NCBI RefSeq assembly: GCF_014287435.1
Contig: NZ_JACOPG010000002.1
Coordinates: 124,001-188,000, forward strand
Length of the DNA stretch: 64,000 nt
Direction: 5' to 3'
Source: Roseburia lenta
GTDB lineage: Bacteria > Bacillota > Clostridia > Lachnospirales > Lachnospiraceae
The first letter of the stretch is position 1, and each line of letters opens with the position of its first letter. A program made the position numbers and the translations under genes. Below the pieces are notes generated by a model. The model did not search any database. It saw nothing but the letters and a program-made list of their open reading frames with translations, and was not told where the DNA came from. Positions 1 through 7,517 of this stretch are shown here, one piece after another.

Positions 1-778
1 CCTTACTGAGAACAAATGCACCGTCTGCCGCACCCATCAGACCATTCGTGCCTGAAATCATATCGAATATATCTTCCGATTTTTGTTTGCGTGTATGATG
101 AACAATAAGCATTGAAACCTTGTAACTGTCTGCCAACGCTTTCAGCCTTGCCACAACATCATAATCACTTGCGTAGCTGTAATCTGCTCCGCCTGCTTCA
201 CGCACACGCTTTAAGGTGTCTATGATAATCAAGCCTGTGTCTGGGTGTTCCCTCATAAACCCTCTTATCTGTTCTTCCAGTCCGCCATTGACCGTTTTAC
301 ATTCCGTTGCGAAATACAGATTGCCTGTCTCCTTTGCACCGAACATCTGAAACAATCGCTTCTGCAAACGTGGGTAATCATCTTCAAGGGCAAAATAAAG
401 CACCGTTGCCTTACGCACCTTATACTCCCAAAGCGGTGTGCCTGTGCTGATATGATAGGCAAGCTGTGCCATCATAAAGCTCTTTCCCACTTTCGGGGAA
501 CCTACGAAAAGGTAAGTTCCCCTTTGGAGCAGACCGTCGATAAGTGGTGTCTGAACCTCAAACACCGTATCATACAGCGTTGTCATTGATACTGTTTTCA
601 GATAGGAAGGGTCTAACTGTCTGAGTATTTCCCTTTGCATTTCTTCAAAAGATTGCTCGTACCCCTTGAAATCCGTATCCTGATTGACTATACTATTGTC
701 AGTACATTTGGAAAGTGACTGTTCCGCATCTGTTGCCGCAGATACATTTGGAATAGTCATTTCTTTTTTATTCTCCAT
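1..778 (-). CDS. AAA family ATPase (RepA-like replicative helicase), partial
   Basis: The reading frame is open from the start at 778 through the left edge of the window, so the C-terminus is missing. About 259 residues are visible. A Walker A motif GSPKVGKS lies near residue 96, followed by a Walker B-like stretch LIIIDTLK and then MLIVHHTRK, the arrangement of RecA-like RepA/DnaB-type ATPases (AAA_25). Such proteins unwind DNA at the replication origin of plasmids and integrative elements. The start ATG overlaps the stop of the upstream MobC-like gene by 11 bases and has an AGGAG site 8 bases away. With the integrase and mobilisation gene upstream it forms one mobile-element operon. An ATPase of another role in the element is possible. 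Confidence 0.75.
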   Translation of the reverse strand, partial: MENKKEMTIPNVSAATDAEQSLSKCTDNSIVNQDTDFKGYEQSFEEMQREILRQLDPSYLKTVSMTTLYDTVFEVQTPLIDGLLQRGTYLFVGSPKVGKSFMMAQLAYHISTGTPLWEYKVRKATVLYFALEDDYPRLQKRLFQMFGAKETGNLYFATECKTVNGGLEEQIRGFMREHPDTGLIIIDTLKRVREAGGADYSYASDYDVVARLKALADSYKVSMLIVHHTRKQKSEDIFDMISGTNGLMGAADGAFVLSK

Positions 779-1103
779 TCGCATCCTCTCCTTTCAAACC
801 GCCGAGAATAATGGAAATCAGTTCTATTACACTCAGCAGTTCATCATCCACACCTTTTCCTGCTTCAATCCTTTTCAGTTCCGCAAGGACTGTGGCAAAT
901 TCCGTTTTCAACGCCTTATACACTCTCGGATTGCCCTGTACCACCACATCCTGATTTAAGCAACGGCGGTAACAATACTCCTGTTTTGGCAATCCTGATA
1001 GAGCTACAGCTCTGTTAATGAGTTCGTTTTCTTCGGGCGATACTCGAAACCCTACTGTGATATTCCTCCAACGATTTTTGTTATCTCTGTTCTTAGCTGA
1101 CAT
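768..1103 (-). CDS. MobC-like mobilisation protein
   Basis: This is a protein of about 111 residues. The N-terminal half (NITVGFRVSPEENELINRAV) has the look of a ribbon-helix-helix DNA-binding segment found in MobC-type relaxosome accessory proteins. The second half is helical with few distinguishing features. I chose the ATG at 1103 because an AGGAG site sits 9 bases before it; a TTG six bases earlier would be too close to that site. Its first codons overlap the end of the integrase gene, and its end overlaps the ATPase gene, so the three are probably translated together. Inferred role: helping a relaxase nick the element's transfer origin. The relaxase itself is not in view. Confidence 0.6.
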   Translation of the reverse strand: MSAKNRDNKNRWRNITVGFRVSPEENELINRAVALSGLPKQEYCYRRCLNQDVVVQGNPRVYKALKTEFATVLAELKRIEAGKGVDDELLSVIELISIILGGLKGEDANGE

Positions 1104-2184
1104 TTTCAAAATCTCCTTTCCCTAAATCATCTAATTTTTCTGCCATCTCAATCTGCTTTGACGGAAAGAGGTGTGCGTACTGATAAGTAATATCAATACT
1201 TTCGTGACCAACTCGGTCAGCAATCGCCACCGCAGAAAAGCCCATATCAATCAAGAGTGAAATGTGGCTGTGACGGAGATCGTGAATGCGGATACGCTTC
1301 ACGCCTGCCGCCTTTGCCCCTCTGTCCATCTCGTGATGAAGATAGCTTTTCGTCACCGTAAAGATACGGTCTTTCTTCTTCAATCCGTAAAGCATACCGA
1401 GATATTCTTTCATTTCCTCACACAGAAACTTCGGCATTTTAATCGTGCGGTTGCTCTTTTTCGTTTTCGGAGAAGTAATCACATCCTGCCCTTTCAAACG
1501 CTGATAGGATTTATTGATTGTGACTGTTTCCTTATCAAAGTTGAAATCTGCCGGAGTCAAAGCTAACAGCTCGCCCTCTCGGATACCGCACCAGTAAAGC
1601 ATTTCAAACGCATAAAAGGAAACAGGCTTGTCCATCATCTCAAAAGAGAATTTCTTGTATTCTTCCTTTGTCCAGAACAGCATTTCCTTGTGTTCCTCAC
1701 GTCCCATATTTCCCACCTTTGCCGCAGGATTGGAACGCAGTTCATAGTAGCGGACAGCGTGATTGAAAATGGCGGACAACTGATTGTGCAGCGTTTTCAG
1801 ATACGTCTGTGAATAAGGCTTTTTCTTCTCATCACGATAGGCAAGCATTTCATTCTGCCAAGTAATAATCTCCTTTGTGGAAATCTCGCTGATTTTCAGT
1901 TTCCCGAAATACGGAAGTATCTTTGTGCGTATGATATGCTCTTTGGTAAGCCACGTGTTTTCCTTCAAACGGTTCTTCACATCATTGATATAAAGCTCCG
2001 TAAAGGCTTCAAAACTCATATCAAGGTCTGAAGAAGTCTGCAATTTGAACATTCTTTCCCATTCCTGTGCTTCTCGTTTGGTAGCAAAGCCACGCTTGCA
2101 TTTCTGCTTGCGTTCCCCTTTCCAGTTCACATACCTTGCCATCACATACCAAGTACCGTTATCTTCATTCTTAAATACCGGCAT
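1093..2184 (-). CDS. int: tyrosine recombinase, integrase of the mobile element
   Basis: The protein has 363 residues, the usual length for integrases of the Tn916/ICE type. The first 50 residues form the arm-type DNA-binding domain, residues 55-160 a SAM-like core-binding domain, and residues 170-350 the catalytic domain. The catalytic set is visible: Arg202 (GIREGELLAL), Lys near 240, His301 and Arg304 (HDLRHSH), His327 (VGHES) and the Tyr nucleophile, probably Tyr336 (YQYAHLF). It catalyses integration and excision by strand exchange. It lies directly behind the excisionase-like gene. The end of the element at the guaA stop codon is about 1.5 kb away, which points to this enzyme as the one that uses that site. 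Confidence 0.95.
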   Translation of the reverse strand: MPVFKNEDNGTWYVMARYVNWKGERKQKCKRGFATKREAQEWERMFKLQTSSDLDMSFEAFTELYINDVKNRLKENTWLTKEHIIRTKILPYFGKLKISEISTKEIITWQNEMLAYRDEKKKPYSQTYLKTLHNQLSAIFNHAVRYYELRSNPAAKVGNMGREEHKEMLFWTKEEYKKFSFEMMDKPVSFYAFEMLYWCGIREGELLALTPADFNFDKETVTINKSYQRLKGQDVITSPKTKKSNRTIKMPKFLCEEMKEYLGMLYGLKKKDRIFTVTKSYLHHEMDRGAKAAGVKRIRIHDLRHSHISLLIDMGFSAVAIADRVGHESIDITYQYAHLFPSKQIEMAEKLDDLGKGDFENVS

Positions 2185-2373
2185 TTACATTTCCCCCTTT
2201 CCTGCTCCGTAGAGCCTTTCGTAAAAATACTGGCGATTTACACGCCCTGCAATCGTAATAAAGCCCTTTGCTTTCAATTCCTCATTTAATTGTCTGATGA
2301 GTTTATATGCATAAGGTTTTGATACGTTTAGTTCCTGAGCCACATCTTCGGCTCGGATAAATCTGTTTTCCAT
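2185..2373 (-). CDS. excisionase-like helix-turn-helix protein
   Basis: A 62-residue protein with a single helix-turn-helix: RAEDVAQELNVSKPYAYKLI is the recognition unit, followed by a short wing. Small proteins of this type directly upstream of a tyrosine integrase act as recombination directionality factors (Xis) or as local regulators. Its stop TAA follows directly on the ATG of the integrase (ATGTAA junction), so the two are co-translated. Which of the two roles applies cannot be told from sequence alone. Confidence 0.7.
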   Translation of the reverse strand: MENRFIRAEDVAQELNVSKPYAYKLIRQLNEELKAKGFITIAGRVNRQYFYERLYGAGKGEM

Positions 2374-2660
2374 ATCCTTTTTCTTCCTTTCTTAAAATAA
2401 TTTTTTGCTTGCCGCTTTCTCCGTGTTAAAGTTCCAACAGGCACTCCTGCTTGTCGGCAGGCGCTGTGCTGTCCCAATGCACCGCAGTACATCAGGCGCT
2501 CGCTCGTATAGGGGTTCCCGAAAAGTCGGAGACTTTTGGGGAAGAGGAGGAGCAGTGCAGCGAATGAGCTTTTGTGCTTGCACACAAGCGAACGATACGG
2601 AACTTGCTCCGACGAGGTCTTGGCGGTTTGGCTTTTCGGACGGTCATTCAGTTGTCGCAT
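2374..2660 (-). other. GC-rich leader upstream of the excisionase gene
   Basis: This 287-base stretch lies between the minus-strand promoter at 2688-2716 and the excisionase start. It is clearly richer in G and C than the operator region beside it. It contains a short hairpin near 2519-2540 (AAAAGTC/GACTTTT) and overlapping open frames on both strands, the longest 110 codons, none with a family I recognise. I read it as an untranslated leader of the int-xis transcript rather than a gene. A regulatory RNA structure is possible. Confidence 0.35.
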
Positions 2661-2784
2661 TAAGCATATTTGTTTAATTCGTAATTTATTTTACTAAACA
2701 TATTTGCTATTGTCAAGTGGTTGCAAAGAAAATATTAAACATTTTTGTTTCGGTTTTTCTTGACTTCCACTAAACATTTCTGCT
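2661..2784. repeat. four direct repeats, likely operators of the XRE regulator
   Basis: Four copies of a 14-base motif, consensus TAAACATWTYTGYT, all in the same orientation, start at 2661, 2695, 2736 and 2771. Spacings are 34, 41 and 35 bases. The copy at 2695 lies inside the spacer of the minus-strand promoter and the copy at 2771 inside the spacer of the plus-strand promoter. That placement is what operators for a repressor of both divergent transcripts would show. The XRE-family protein encoded just downstream is the natural ligand (inference). Confidence 0.7.
2688..2716 (-). promoter_or_regulatory. sigma-A promoter for the xis-int operon
   Basis: On the minus strand TTGACA (2716-2711) and TAAAAT (2693-2688) are separated by 17 bases. 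The second operator repeat fills the spacer. Transcription would start near 2681 and run through the leader into the excisionase and integrase genes. Confidence 0.65.
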
Positions 2785-2789
2785 ATACT
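2760..2789 (+). promoter_or_regulatory. sigma-A promoter for the XRE regulator
   Basis: TTGACT (2760-2765) and TATACT (2784-2789) are 18 bases apart, with a TG one base upstream of the -10 box. The fourth operator repeat lies exactly between the two boxes, which suggests autorepression. Confidence 0.7.
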
Positions 2790-2821
2790 TATTTCACTAA
2801 ATATAAAAGGAGCGTATCATT

Positions 2822-3352
2822 ATGGCTATCAGCGAAAGAATACATTTTTTCAGACTAATGCGTGGTATGACACAAAAGTATCTCGGTACAGCAATCGGTT
2901 TTCCAGAAAAGAGTGCTGATGTGCGTTTGGCACAGTACGAAACTGGTACACGCAAACCGAAAGCAGACCTTACAAATGCATTGGCACAGGTGCTTGATGT
3001 TTCTCCACAGGCTCTTGATGTTCCTGACATAGACAGCTATATCGGTCTTATGCACACTCTGTTTACCCTTGAAGATATTTACGGTCTTACTGTCAGTGAA
3101 GCAGACGGAGAGGTATGCTTAAAGGTCAACAAGGACAAAGGCAGAGAAGCATATGAACTCCTCAAAATGCTGTATGCTTGGAAAGAACAGGCAGACAAGC
3201 TATCTTCCGAAGAAATCAACAGAGAAGAATACGATAACTGGCGTTACCATTATCCAGAGTTCGACACCACACAGCGTTGGGCAAAAGTTCCATCACAGGA
3301 ATTAAGTGACGCTCTCGTGGAAGCATTCAAAGACCACTTGAAAGATAAATAA
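2822..3352 (+). CDS. XRE-family transcriptional regulator of the mobile element
   Basis: A 176-residue protein. Residues 5-60 form an XRE/Cro helix-turn-helix (MTQKYLGTAIGF then RLAQYETGTRKPKADLTNAL). The remaining 110 residues are acidic and helical, without a domain I recognise. A strong ribosome site (AAAGGAG) precedes the ATG. It is transcribed away from the xis-int operon, and four repeats in the shared intergenic region fit operators. Inferred role: repressor that keeps the element quiescent, comparable to the regulators of other ICEs. It is the last gene before the element boundary. Confidence 0.8.
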   Translation: MAISERIHFFRLMRGMTQKYLGTAIGFPEKSADVRLAQYETGTRKPKADLTNALAQVLDVSPQALDVPDIDSYIGLMHTLFTLEDIYGLTVSEADGEVCLKVNKDKGREAYELLKMLYAWKEQADKLSSEEINREEYDNWRYHYPEFDTTQRWAKVPSQELSDALVEAFKDHLKDK

Positions 3353-3408
3353 GCACCTACAGGACCTGCCACTGGCAGCTCCCTACAGATGCTTTGGCAA
3401 CGACAAAA

Positions 3409-3451
3409 AAGCCCTTAACTATGGTTATTAACCACAGCTAAGGGCTTAGTT
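3409..3451. terminator. intrinsic terminator, bidirectional
   Basis: A 16-base stem with two mismatches (3409-3424 with 3432-3447; left arm begins AAGCCCTTA, right arm ends TAAGGGCTT) and a 7-base loop. A-rich sequence lies to the left and TAGTTT to the right. It can stop the regulator transcript from the left and any readthrough from guaA from the right. Confidence 0.8.
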
Positions 3452-3644
3452 TATAATATGGAATTTGTTCAGAGCCAAGCTCCGAACTTTAGTCTGCAAG
3501 CCACCTGTTAATTGTTCCGTTACCCATAAACCACTGGATAACAAGAATAATGGCACTTGCTATGACTGTTATCAATTTGTTATCAAAAGACTAATCGAAA
3601 TCGCTGAAACCCGCATAAACACTGGCTTTTTTAAGCAACTCGAT
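3452..3644. other. terminal segment of the mobile element, no gene
   Basis: No gene with coding character is seen between the terminator and the guaA stop codon; an open frame that runs on into guaA antisense is a shadow. Two direct copies of GTTATCAA lie at 3568-3575 and 3579-3586. Short direct repeats close to an attachment site are often arm-type integrase sites, which is my guess here. Confidence 0.4.
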
Positions 3645-3656
3645 TTATTCAAACTC
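3645..3656 (-). other. att: putative attachment site at the guaA 3' end
   Basis: The last codons of guaA read GAGTTTGAATAA. Elements of the Tn5801 group are known to insert at the corresponding 3' end of guaA and restore the stop codon. Here mobile-element genes begin right behind the stop codon, with a tyrosine integrase 1.5 kb away. The other copy of the core would be beyond the left edge of the window, so the exact core length is unknown. Confidence 0.6.
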
Positions 3657-5189
3657 AATCGTTCCTGGTGGCTTACTCGTCAGATCGTAAAATACTCGAT
3701 TGACTCCCTTCACCTCATTTATAATTCTGCTCATGACGGTCTGCAAGACATCAAACGGAATGTCTGCCGCCTCCGCTGTCATGAAGTCTACCGTGTTGAC
3801 TGCACGCAGTGCTACGGCGTAGTCATAGGTTCTCTCATCGCCCATGACACCAACCGAACGCATATTGGTCAGTGCTGCAAAATACTGTCCGATGCTTCGA
3901 TCCAGTCCCGCCTTAGCGATCTCTTCACGATAAATATAATCAGCATCCTGCACGATTCGCACCTTTTCTGCGGTCACTTCGCCGATGATGCGAATGCCAA
4001 GTCCCGGTCCCGGGAATGGCTGACGATATACCAGATAATCCGGCAGACCAAGTTCCAGTCCTGCCTTACGCACTTCATCCTTAAACAGGTTGCGCAGTGG
4101 CTCGATGATATCCTTGAAATCTACATAATCCGGCAGACCGCCGACATTATGATGAGACTTGATCACTGCAGATTCTCCGCCAAGTCCTGACTCTACCACA
4201 TCTGGGTAGATCGTTCCCTGTGCCAGGAAATCTACGGCACCGATCTTCTTTGCTTCTTCTTCAAAAACACGGATAAATTCTTCGCCGATGATCTTACGCT
4301 TCTGCTCCGGCTCGGTCACTCCTGCAAGTTTTGCATAATAACGCTCCTGTGCATTGACACGGATAAAGTTGATATCAAAGGCTCCGCCCTTGCCAAATAC
4401 ACTCTCGACTTCGTCTCCCTCGTTCTTACGAAGCAGACCATGATCTACAAATACACAGGTAAGTTGTGGTCCGATTGCCTTTGCAAGCAAAGCCGCCAGT
4501 ACGGAAGAATCCACACCACCGGACAGTGCCAAAAGCACCTTTCCGTCTCCTACCTTTTCTCTTACGTCCTTGATGGCATTTTCAACAAAAGAATCCATGC
4601 GCCATGTTCCGGCGCATCCACAGACACCGCGTACAAAGTTGTGCAGCATCTTGGTTCCCTCAACCGTATGCAGTACTTCCGGATGGAACTGGATCGCGTA
4701 TAAATTCTTTTCCTGATTCTCTGCCGCTGCCACCGGGCAATCCGCCGTATGTGCGCAAATGCGGAATCCCTCTGCCGGCTTTGAAATGTAATCAAAGTGG
4801 CTCATCCAGCAGATCGTTGTTGCAGATACACCTGCAAACAATGGGGAATCCTGCTTTACGAATACCTCGGTCTTACCGTATTCTCTGACCGGTGCCTTCT
4901 CGACCTTACCGCCTAATACATGCATCATCAACTGTGCCCCATAGCAAAGTCCCAATACCGGAATTCCCAATTCAAACAATTCCTTGGTATAAGTCGGTGA
5001 ATCCGGCTCATAACAACTGTTTGGACCTCCTGTCAAAATGATCCCTTTCGGATTCATTTCTTTAATCTTTTCAATATCTGTTTTATAAGAATAGATCTCA
5101 CAATAAACATTGCATTCTCTGACTCTGCGGGCAACCAACTGGTTGTACTGTCCGCCAAAGTCAATGACTATGACCTTTTCCTGCTCCAT
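3645..5189 (-). CDS. guaA: GMP synthase (glutamine-hydrolysing)
   Basis: GuaA amidates XMP to GMP with glutamine and ATP, the last step of guanine nucleotide synthesis. The 514 residues match the usual length. The N-terminal class I glutamine amidotransferase domain shows Cys82 in LGLCYGAQ and the His-Glu pair in QFHPEV near residue 168. The ATP pyrophosphatase domain begins at about 215 with the P-loop LSGGVDSS. The C-terminal dimerisation domain ends in [11 protein letters not shown]. An AGGAGGA site precedes the ATG, and a good sigma-A promoter lies at 5238-5266. No purine riboswitch is visible in the leader. The 3' end is the insertion site of the mobile element, apparently without loss of the normal C-terminus. 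Confidence 0.98.
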   Translation of the reverse strand: MEQEKVIVIDFGGQYNQLVARRVRECNVYCEIYSYKTDIEKIKEMNPKGIILTGGPNSCYEPDSPTYTKELFELGIPVLGLCYGAQLMMHVLGGKVEKAPVREYGKTEVFVKQDSPLFAGVSATTICWMSHFDYISKPAEGFRICAHTADCPVAAAENQEKNLYAIQFHPEVLHTVEGTKMLHNFVRGVCGCAGTWRMDSFVENAIKDVREKVGDGKVLLALSGGVDSSVLAALLAKAIGPQLTCVFVDHGLLRKNEGDEVESVFGKGGAFDINFIRVNAQERYYAKLAGVTEPEQKRKIIGEEFIRVFEEEAKKIGAVDFLAQGTIYPDVVESGLGGESAVIKSHHNVGGLPDYVDFKDIIEPLRNLFKDEVRKAGLELGLPDYLVYRQPFPGPGLGIRIIGEVTAEKVRIVQDADYIYREEIAKAGLDRSIGQYFAALTNMRSVGVMGDERTYDYAVALRAVNTVDFMTAEAADIPFDVLQTVMSRIINEVKGVNRVFYDLTSKPPGTIEFE

Positions 5190-5237
5190 GCTTGTCCTCC
5201 GTTTCTTTTTGTACCAGGTACAAATCTATCTCGTTTC

Positions 5238-5266
5238 ATTATATTAGAGCCTATAAAAAATAACAA
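5238..5266 (-). promoter_or_regulatory. sigma-A promoter of guaA
   Basis: Minus strand TTGTTA (5266-5261) and TATAAT (5243-5238) with a 17-base spacer, about 50 bases before the guaA start. A short palindrome GTACCAGGTAC follows in the leader. Confidence 0.65.
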
Positions 5267-5323
5267 GTTCAAAGGTCAATTTTCCGACAGAATTTCCGAT
5301 ATAAAATATATAACAATCGGTAA

Positions 5324-5353
5324 TTGACAAAATTTTACCGCTTTCCCTACTAT
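5324..5353 (+). promoter_or_regulatory. sigma-A promoter of the 165-residue protein gene
   Basis: TTGACA (5324-5329) and TACTAT (5348-5353) are 18 bases apart, followed by an AAAGGAG ribosome site and the ATG at 5377. Confidence 0.6.
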
Positions 5354-5376
5354 AACTTTTAAAGAAAGGAGCCGTC

Positions 5377-5874
5377 ATGAGTGGATTTTCTGTAGCAAAC
5401 AACATCACCCTGCGCAGTTATTACGCGACCTACCGCGCTTTTACGACCAAAAGTACACGTTCTTCTGCTACGACCAATCAGTTAAATTATGCAGATGCAC
5501 AGGCGCTTCGCCGCGCGGTTCAGAAACTGGATGATTTTGACTTTGAAACTGCCGATAAGGACGATATTTCTTCTCATGTACGCGCCTTTATCGATACATA
5601 CAATTACACCATGGATTCCGCCAAATCCTCGACCAATTCCTATGCGACCTCCACTTACAAGAATCTGAAAAATCTTGCCAGCAAGTATTCCAAGGATTTG
5701 GAAAACATCGGCATCAAGGAAAACTCCTCTGGTTATCTGACCCTCAGTTCTTCCGCCGTTGAAAACATCAGGGGCAGCCGTTTCAAGAGTCTTTTAAACA
5801 AAGATTCCAAATTCATGAAACAGTTGACGACCTATGCCAAGCGCATGGCAAACAACATCGATTATTACGCTTAA
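5377..5874 (+). CDS. hypothetical protein, 165 residues
   Basis: I do not recognise a named family. The protein has no signal peptide or membrane segment. It is rich in Ser, Thr, Tyr and Lys and predicted helical, with a Ser/Thr-rich linker near residues 22-35 (TKSTRSSATTNQ). The C-terminal part (LKNLASKYSKDLENIGI, then SSGYLTLSSSAVENI) resembles in style the helical core of flagellar filament-cap or hook-associated proteins, but this is weak. It has its own promoter, a good AAAGGAG site and its own terminator, so it is a single-gene unit between guaA and the uracil permease. Coding is well supported; the function is not. Confidence 0.8.
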   Translation: MSGFSVANNITLRSYYATYRAFTTKSTRSSATTNQLNYADAQALRRAVQKLDDFDFETADKDDISSHVRAFIDTYNYTMDSAKSSTNSYATSTYKNLKNLASKYSKDLENIGIKENSSGYLTLSSSAVENIRGSRFKSLLNKDSKFMKQLTTYAKRMANNIDYYA

Positions 5875-5894
5875 TACTCCTATAATAACTACAA

Positions 5895-5937
5895 AAAGAG
5901 CATGTGTCCGATCCCTTCGATCGTCCACATGCTCTTT
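5895..5937. terminator. intrinsic terminator between converging genes
   Basis: A perfect 12-base stem, AAAGAGCATGTG (5895-5906) with its complement at 5926-5937. It has A and T runs on both sides and serves the gene on the left and the uracil permease on the right. Confidence 0.85.
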
Positions 5938-5994
5938 GTCTATCTGCTCATAACTTTTTCGTATCCCGCTTCCCCCGAAACAGAATCCGTCTTT

Positions 5995-7338
5995 TTACGC
6001 TTCTTCTTTTTTTGCGCTTGTCTCAAATTCATAATCCTTGCCCGGCAGGATAGCATTCAGGAAAATTCCCAAAATGGCTGCGATAGCAAGAGAAGTCAGT
6101 GTAACGCTTGTTCCTGCGATCGTGAATGTAAAACCATCTGTAAATCCAAGTGCGCTGACAAGGATAACGGCTGCAATGATCAGGTTTCTTGACTTTGTGA
6201 AGTCTACCTTGTTCTCAACCACATTACGGACACCGATAGCAGAGATCATACCATAAAGGATGAAACTTACACCACCGATGATGGAAGATGGCATAGAACC
6301 GATCACTGCTGCAAATTTCGGTGAAAAACTAAGGATGATCGCATATACGGCTGCGATACGGATAACCTTAGGATCATGTACCTTTGACAGTTCCAATACA
6401 CCTGTATTTTCGCCATATGTTGTATTTGCAGGGCCACCGATGGCTCCGGCAAATGCGGTTGCAAGTCCGTCACCGATCAAGGTTCTGTGAAGTCCCGGAT
6501 CTTCTACGAAATTCTCATCTACCGTTGCGGAGATTGCTGTAATATCACCGATATGCTCCATCATGGTCGCAAGTGCGATCGGTGCCATAACAAGGATGGC
6601 TGTAATATCAAACTTGCACCATACAAATGGCTGCCACTGTACCCAGTGTGCGCTTGCTACAGAAGTGAAATCTAAGATCGCGCTTCCGTCAGCATTTGTC
6701 ATACCGACACCATTTAATACCAAAGCAAAGATATAAGAGATCACGATACCCATGAGGATCGGAATGATCTTGAACATGCCCTTGCCCCAGATATTGAAGA
6801 TCACAATAACCGCAAATGCGACGATCGCGATGATCCAGTTTGTCTGTGCATTATTGACAGCAGAAGATGCAAGGGAAAGTCCGATACTAATAATGATCGG
6901 TCCAGTTACTACCGGCGGTAACAAACGCATAACTTTTCTTACACCTACCAGTTTTACGATCAGGGCAAATACCAGATATAAAAGACCTGCTACCACGATA
7001 CCGCCACAAGCGTATGGCAACTTTTCGCCCATAGTCATATTGGCGTAAATACCACTATCCAATTGCGCTACCATGGAAAATCCACCCAGAAATGCGAAGG
7101 AAGATCCTAAGAAAGCAGGCACCTTACGCTTGGTGATCAAATGAAATAAGAGTGTACCGACACCGGCACAAAATAATGTAACCTGAACAGAAAGTCCTTC
7201 TCCCTCGAAATAATCATTCACGAGGATAGGAACTAAGATCGTTGCGCCAAACATGGCGAACATGTGCTGCAAACCCAACAGTAACATCTTTGATGTTCCA
7301 AGACTGCGGGCATCTTTGATTGCTCCTTTTTGATTCAT
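5995..7338 (-). CDS. uraA: uracil permease, NCS2 family
   Basis: A membrane transporter of 447 residues that imports uracil by proton symport. About 14 hydrophobic segments can be counted. Family features include LGLQHMFAMFGATILVP near the N-terminus and the substrate-site stretch GGPANTTYGENTGVL in the second half. I chose the ATG at 7338, which has an AGGAG site 7 bases away. An upstream in-frame extension has no ribosome site and would run into the leader hairpin region. The gene is near upp, whose product converts the imported uracil to UMP. A terminator-like hairpin in the leader suggests transcription attenuation. The short tail ends in KKEEA. Confidence 0.93.
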   Translation of the reverse strand: MNQKGAIKDARSLGTSKMLLLGLQHMFAMFGATILVPILVNDYFEGEGLSVQVTLFCAGVGTLLFHLITKRKVPAFLGSSFAFLGGFSMVAQLDSGIYANMTMGEKLPYACGGIVVAGLLYLVFALIVKLVGVRKVMRLLPPVVTGPIIISIGLSLASSAVNNAQTNWIIAIVAFAVIVIFNIWGKGMFKIIPILMGIVISYIFALVLNGVGMTNADGSAILDFTSVASAHWVQWQPFVWCKFDITAILVMAPIALATMMEHIGDITAISATVDENFVEDPGLHRTLIGDGLATAFAGAIGGPANTTYGENTGVLELSKVHDPKVIRIAAVYAIILSFSPKFAAVIGSMPSSIIGGVSFILYGMISAIGVRNVVENKVDFTKSRNLIIAAVILVSALGFTDGFTFTIAGTSVTLTSLAIAAILGIFLNAILPGKDYEFETSAKKEEA

Positions 7339-7370
7339 CACATAACTCCTTTGTACTGATTTGTTGTTCC

Positions 7371-7430
7371 TCTGCGAAAAGATCCCTTTCCGCAAAAAAT
7401 CTGCGAGATGACATATGCACCCTCGCAGAT
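7371..7430 (-). promoter_or_regulatory. candidate transcription attenuator in the uraA leader
   Basis: On the minus strand ATCTGCGAG (7430-7422) pairs perfectly with CTCGCAGAT (7407-7399), followed directly by six T: an intrinsic terminator about 55 bases before the start codon. The same 5' arm can instead pair with TCGCAGA at 7377-7371, which would break the terminator. This is the logic of an attenuator. PyrR controls such leaders in Bacillus, but I do not see a clear PyrR-binding loop. Confidence 0.6.
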
Positions 7431-7446
7431 ATCCTTAACTAAAGAA

Positions 7447-7475
7447 AGTATAGCGGAATTATCTTCACTCTACAA
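7447..7475 (-). promoter_or_regulatory. sigma-A promoter of uraA
   Basis: Minus strand TTGTAG (7475-7470) and TATACT (7452-7447) with 17 bases between. Transcription would begin near 7441, about ten bases before the attenuator hairpin. Confidence 0.6.
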
Positions 7476-7517
7476 TCTTTTTTTTCGCATTCTTTGTATT
7501 TTTTTACACACTTAAAA

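Noticed and set aside
2328-2660. 110-codon frame upstream of the excisionase gene
   Set aside because: It overlaps the excisionase start in another frame, has no good ribosome site, and its composition follows the GC-rich leader. I list the segment as a leader only.
3465-4190. 241-codon open frame on the plus strand across the guaA 3' end
   Set aside because: Mostly antisense to guaA and crossing the element boundary; no family and no ribosome site.
5190-5376. Purine riboswitch before guaA
   Set aside because: The conserved junction bases of the purine aptamer are absent; only a promoter and a short palindrome are seen.
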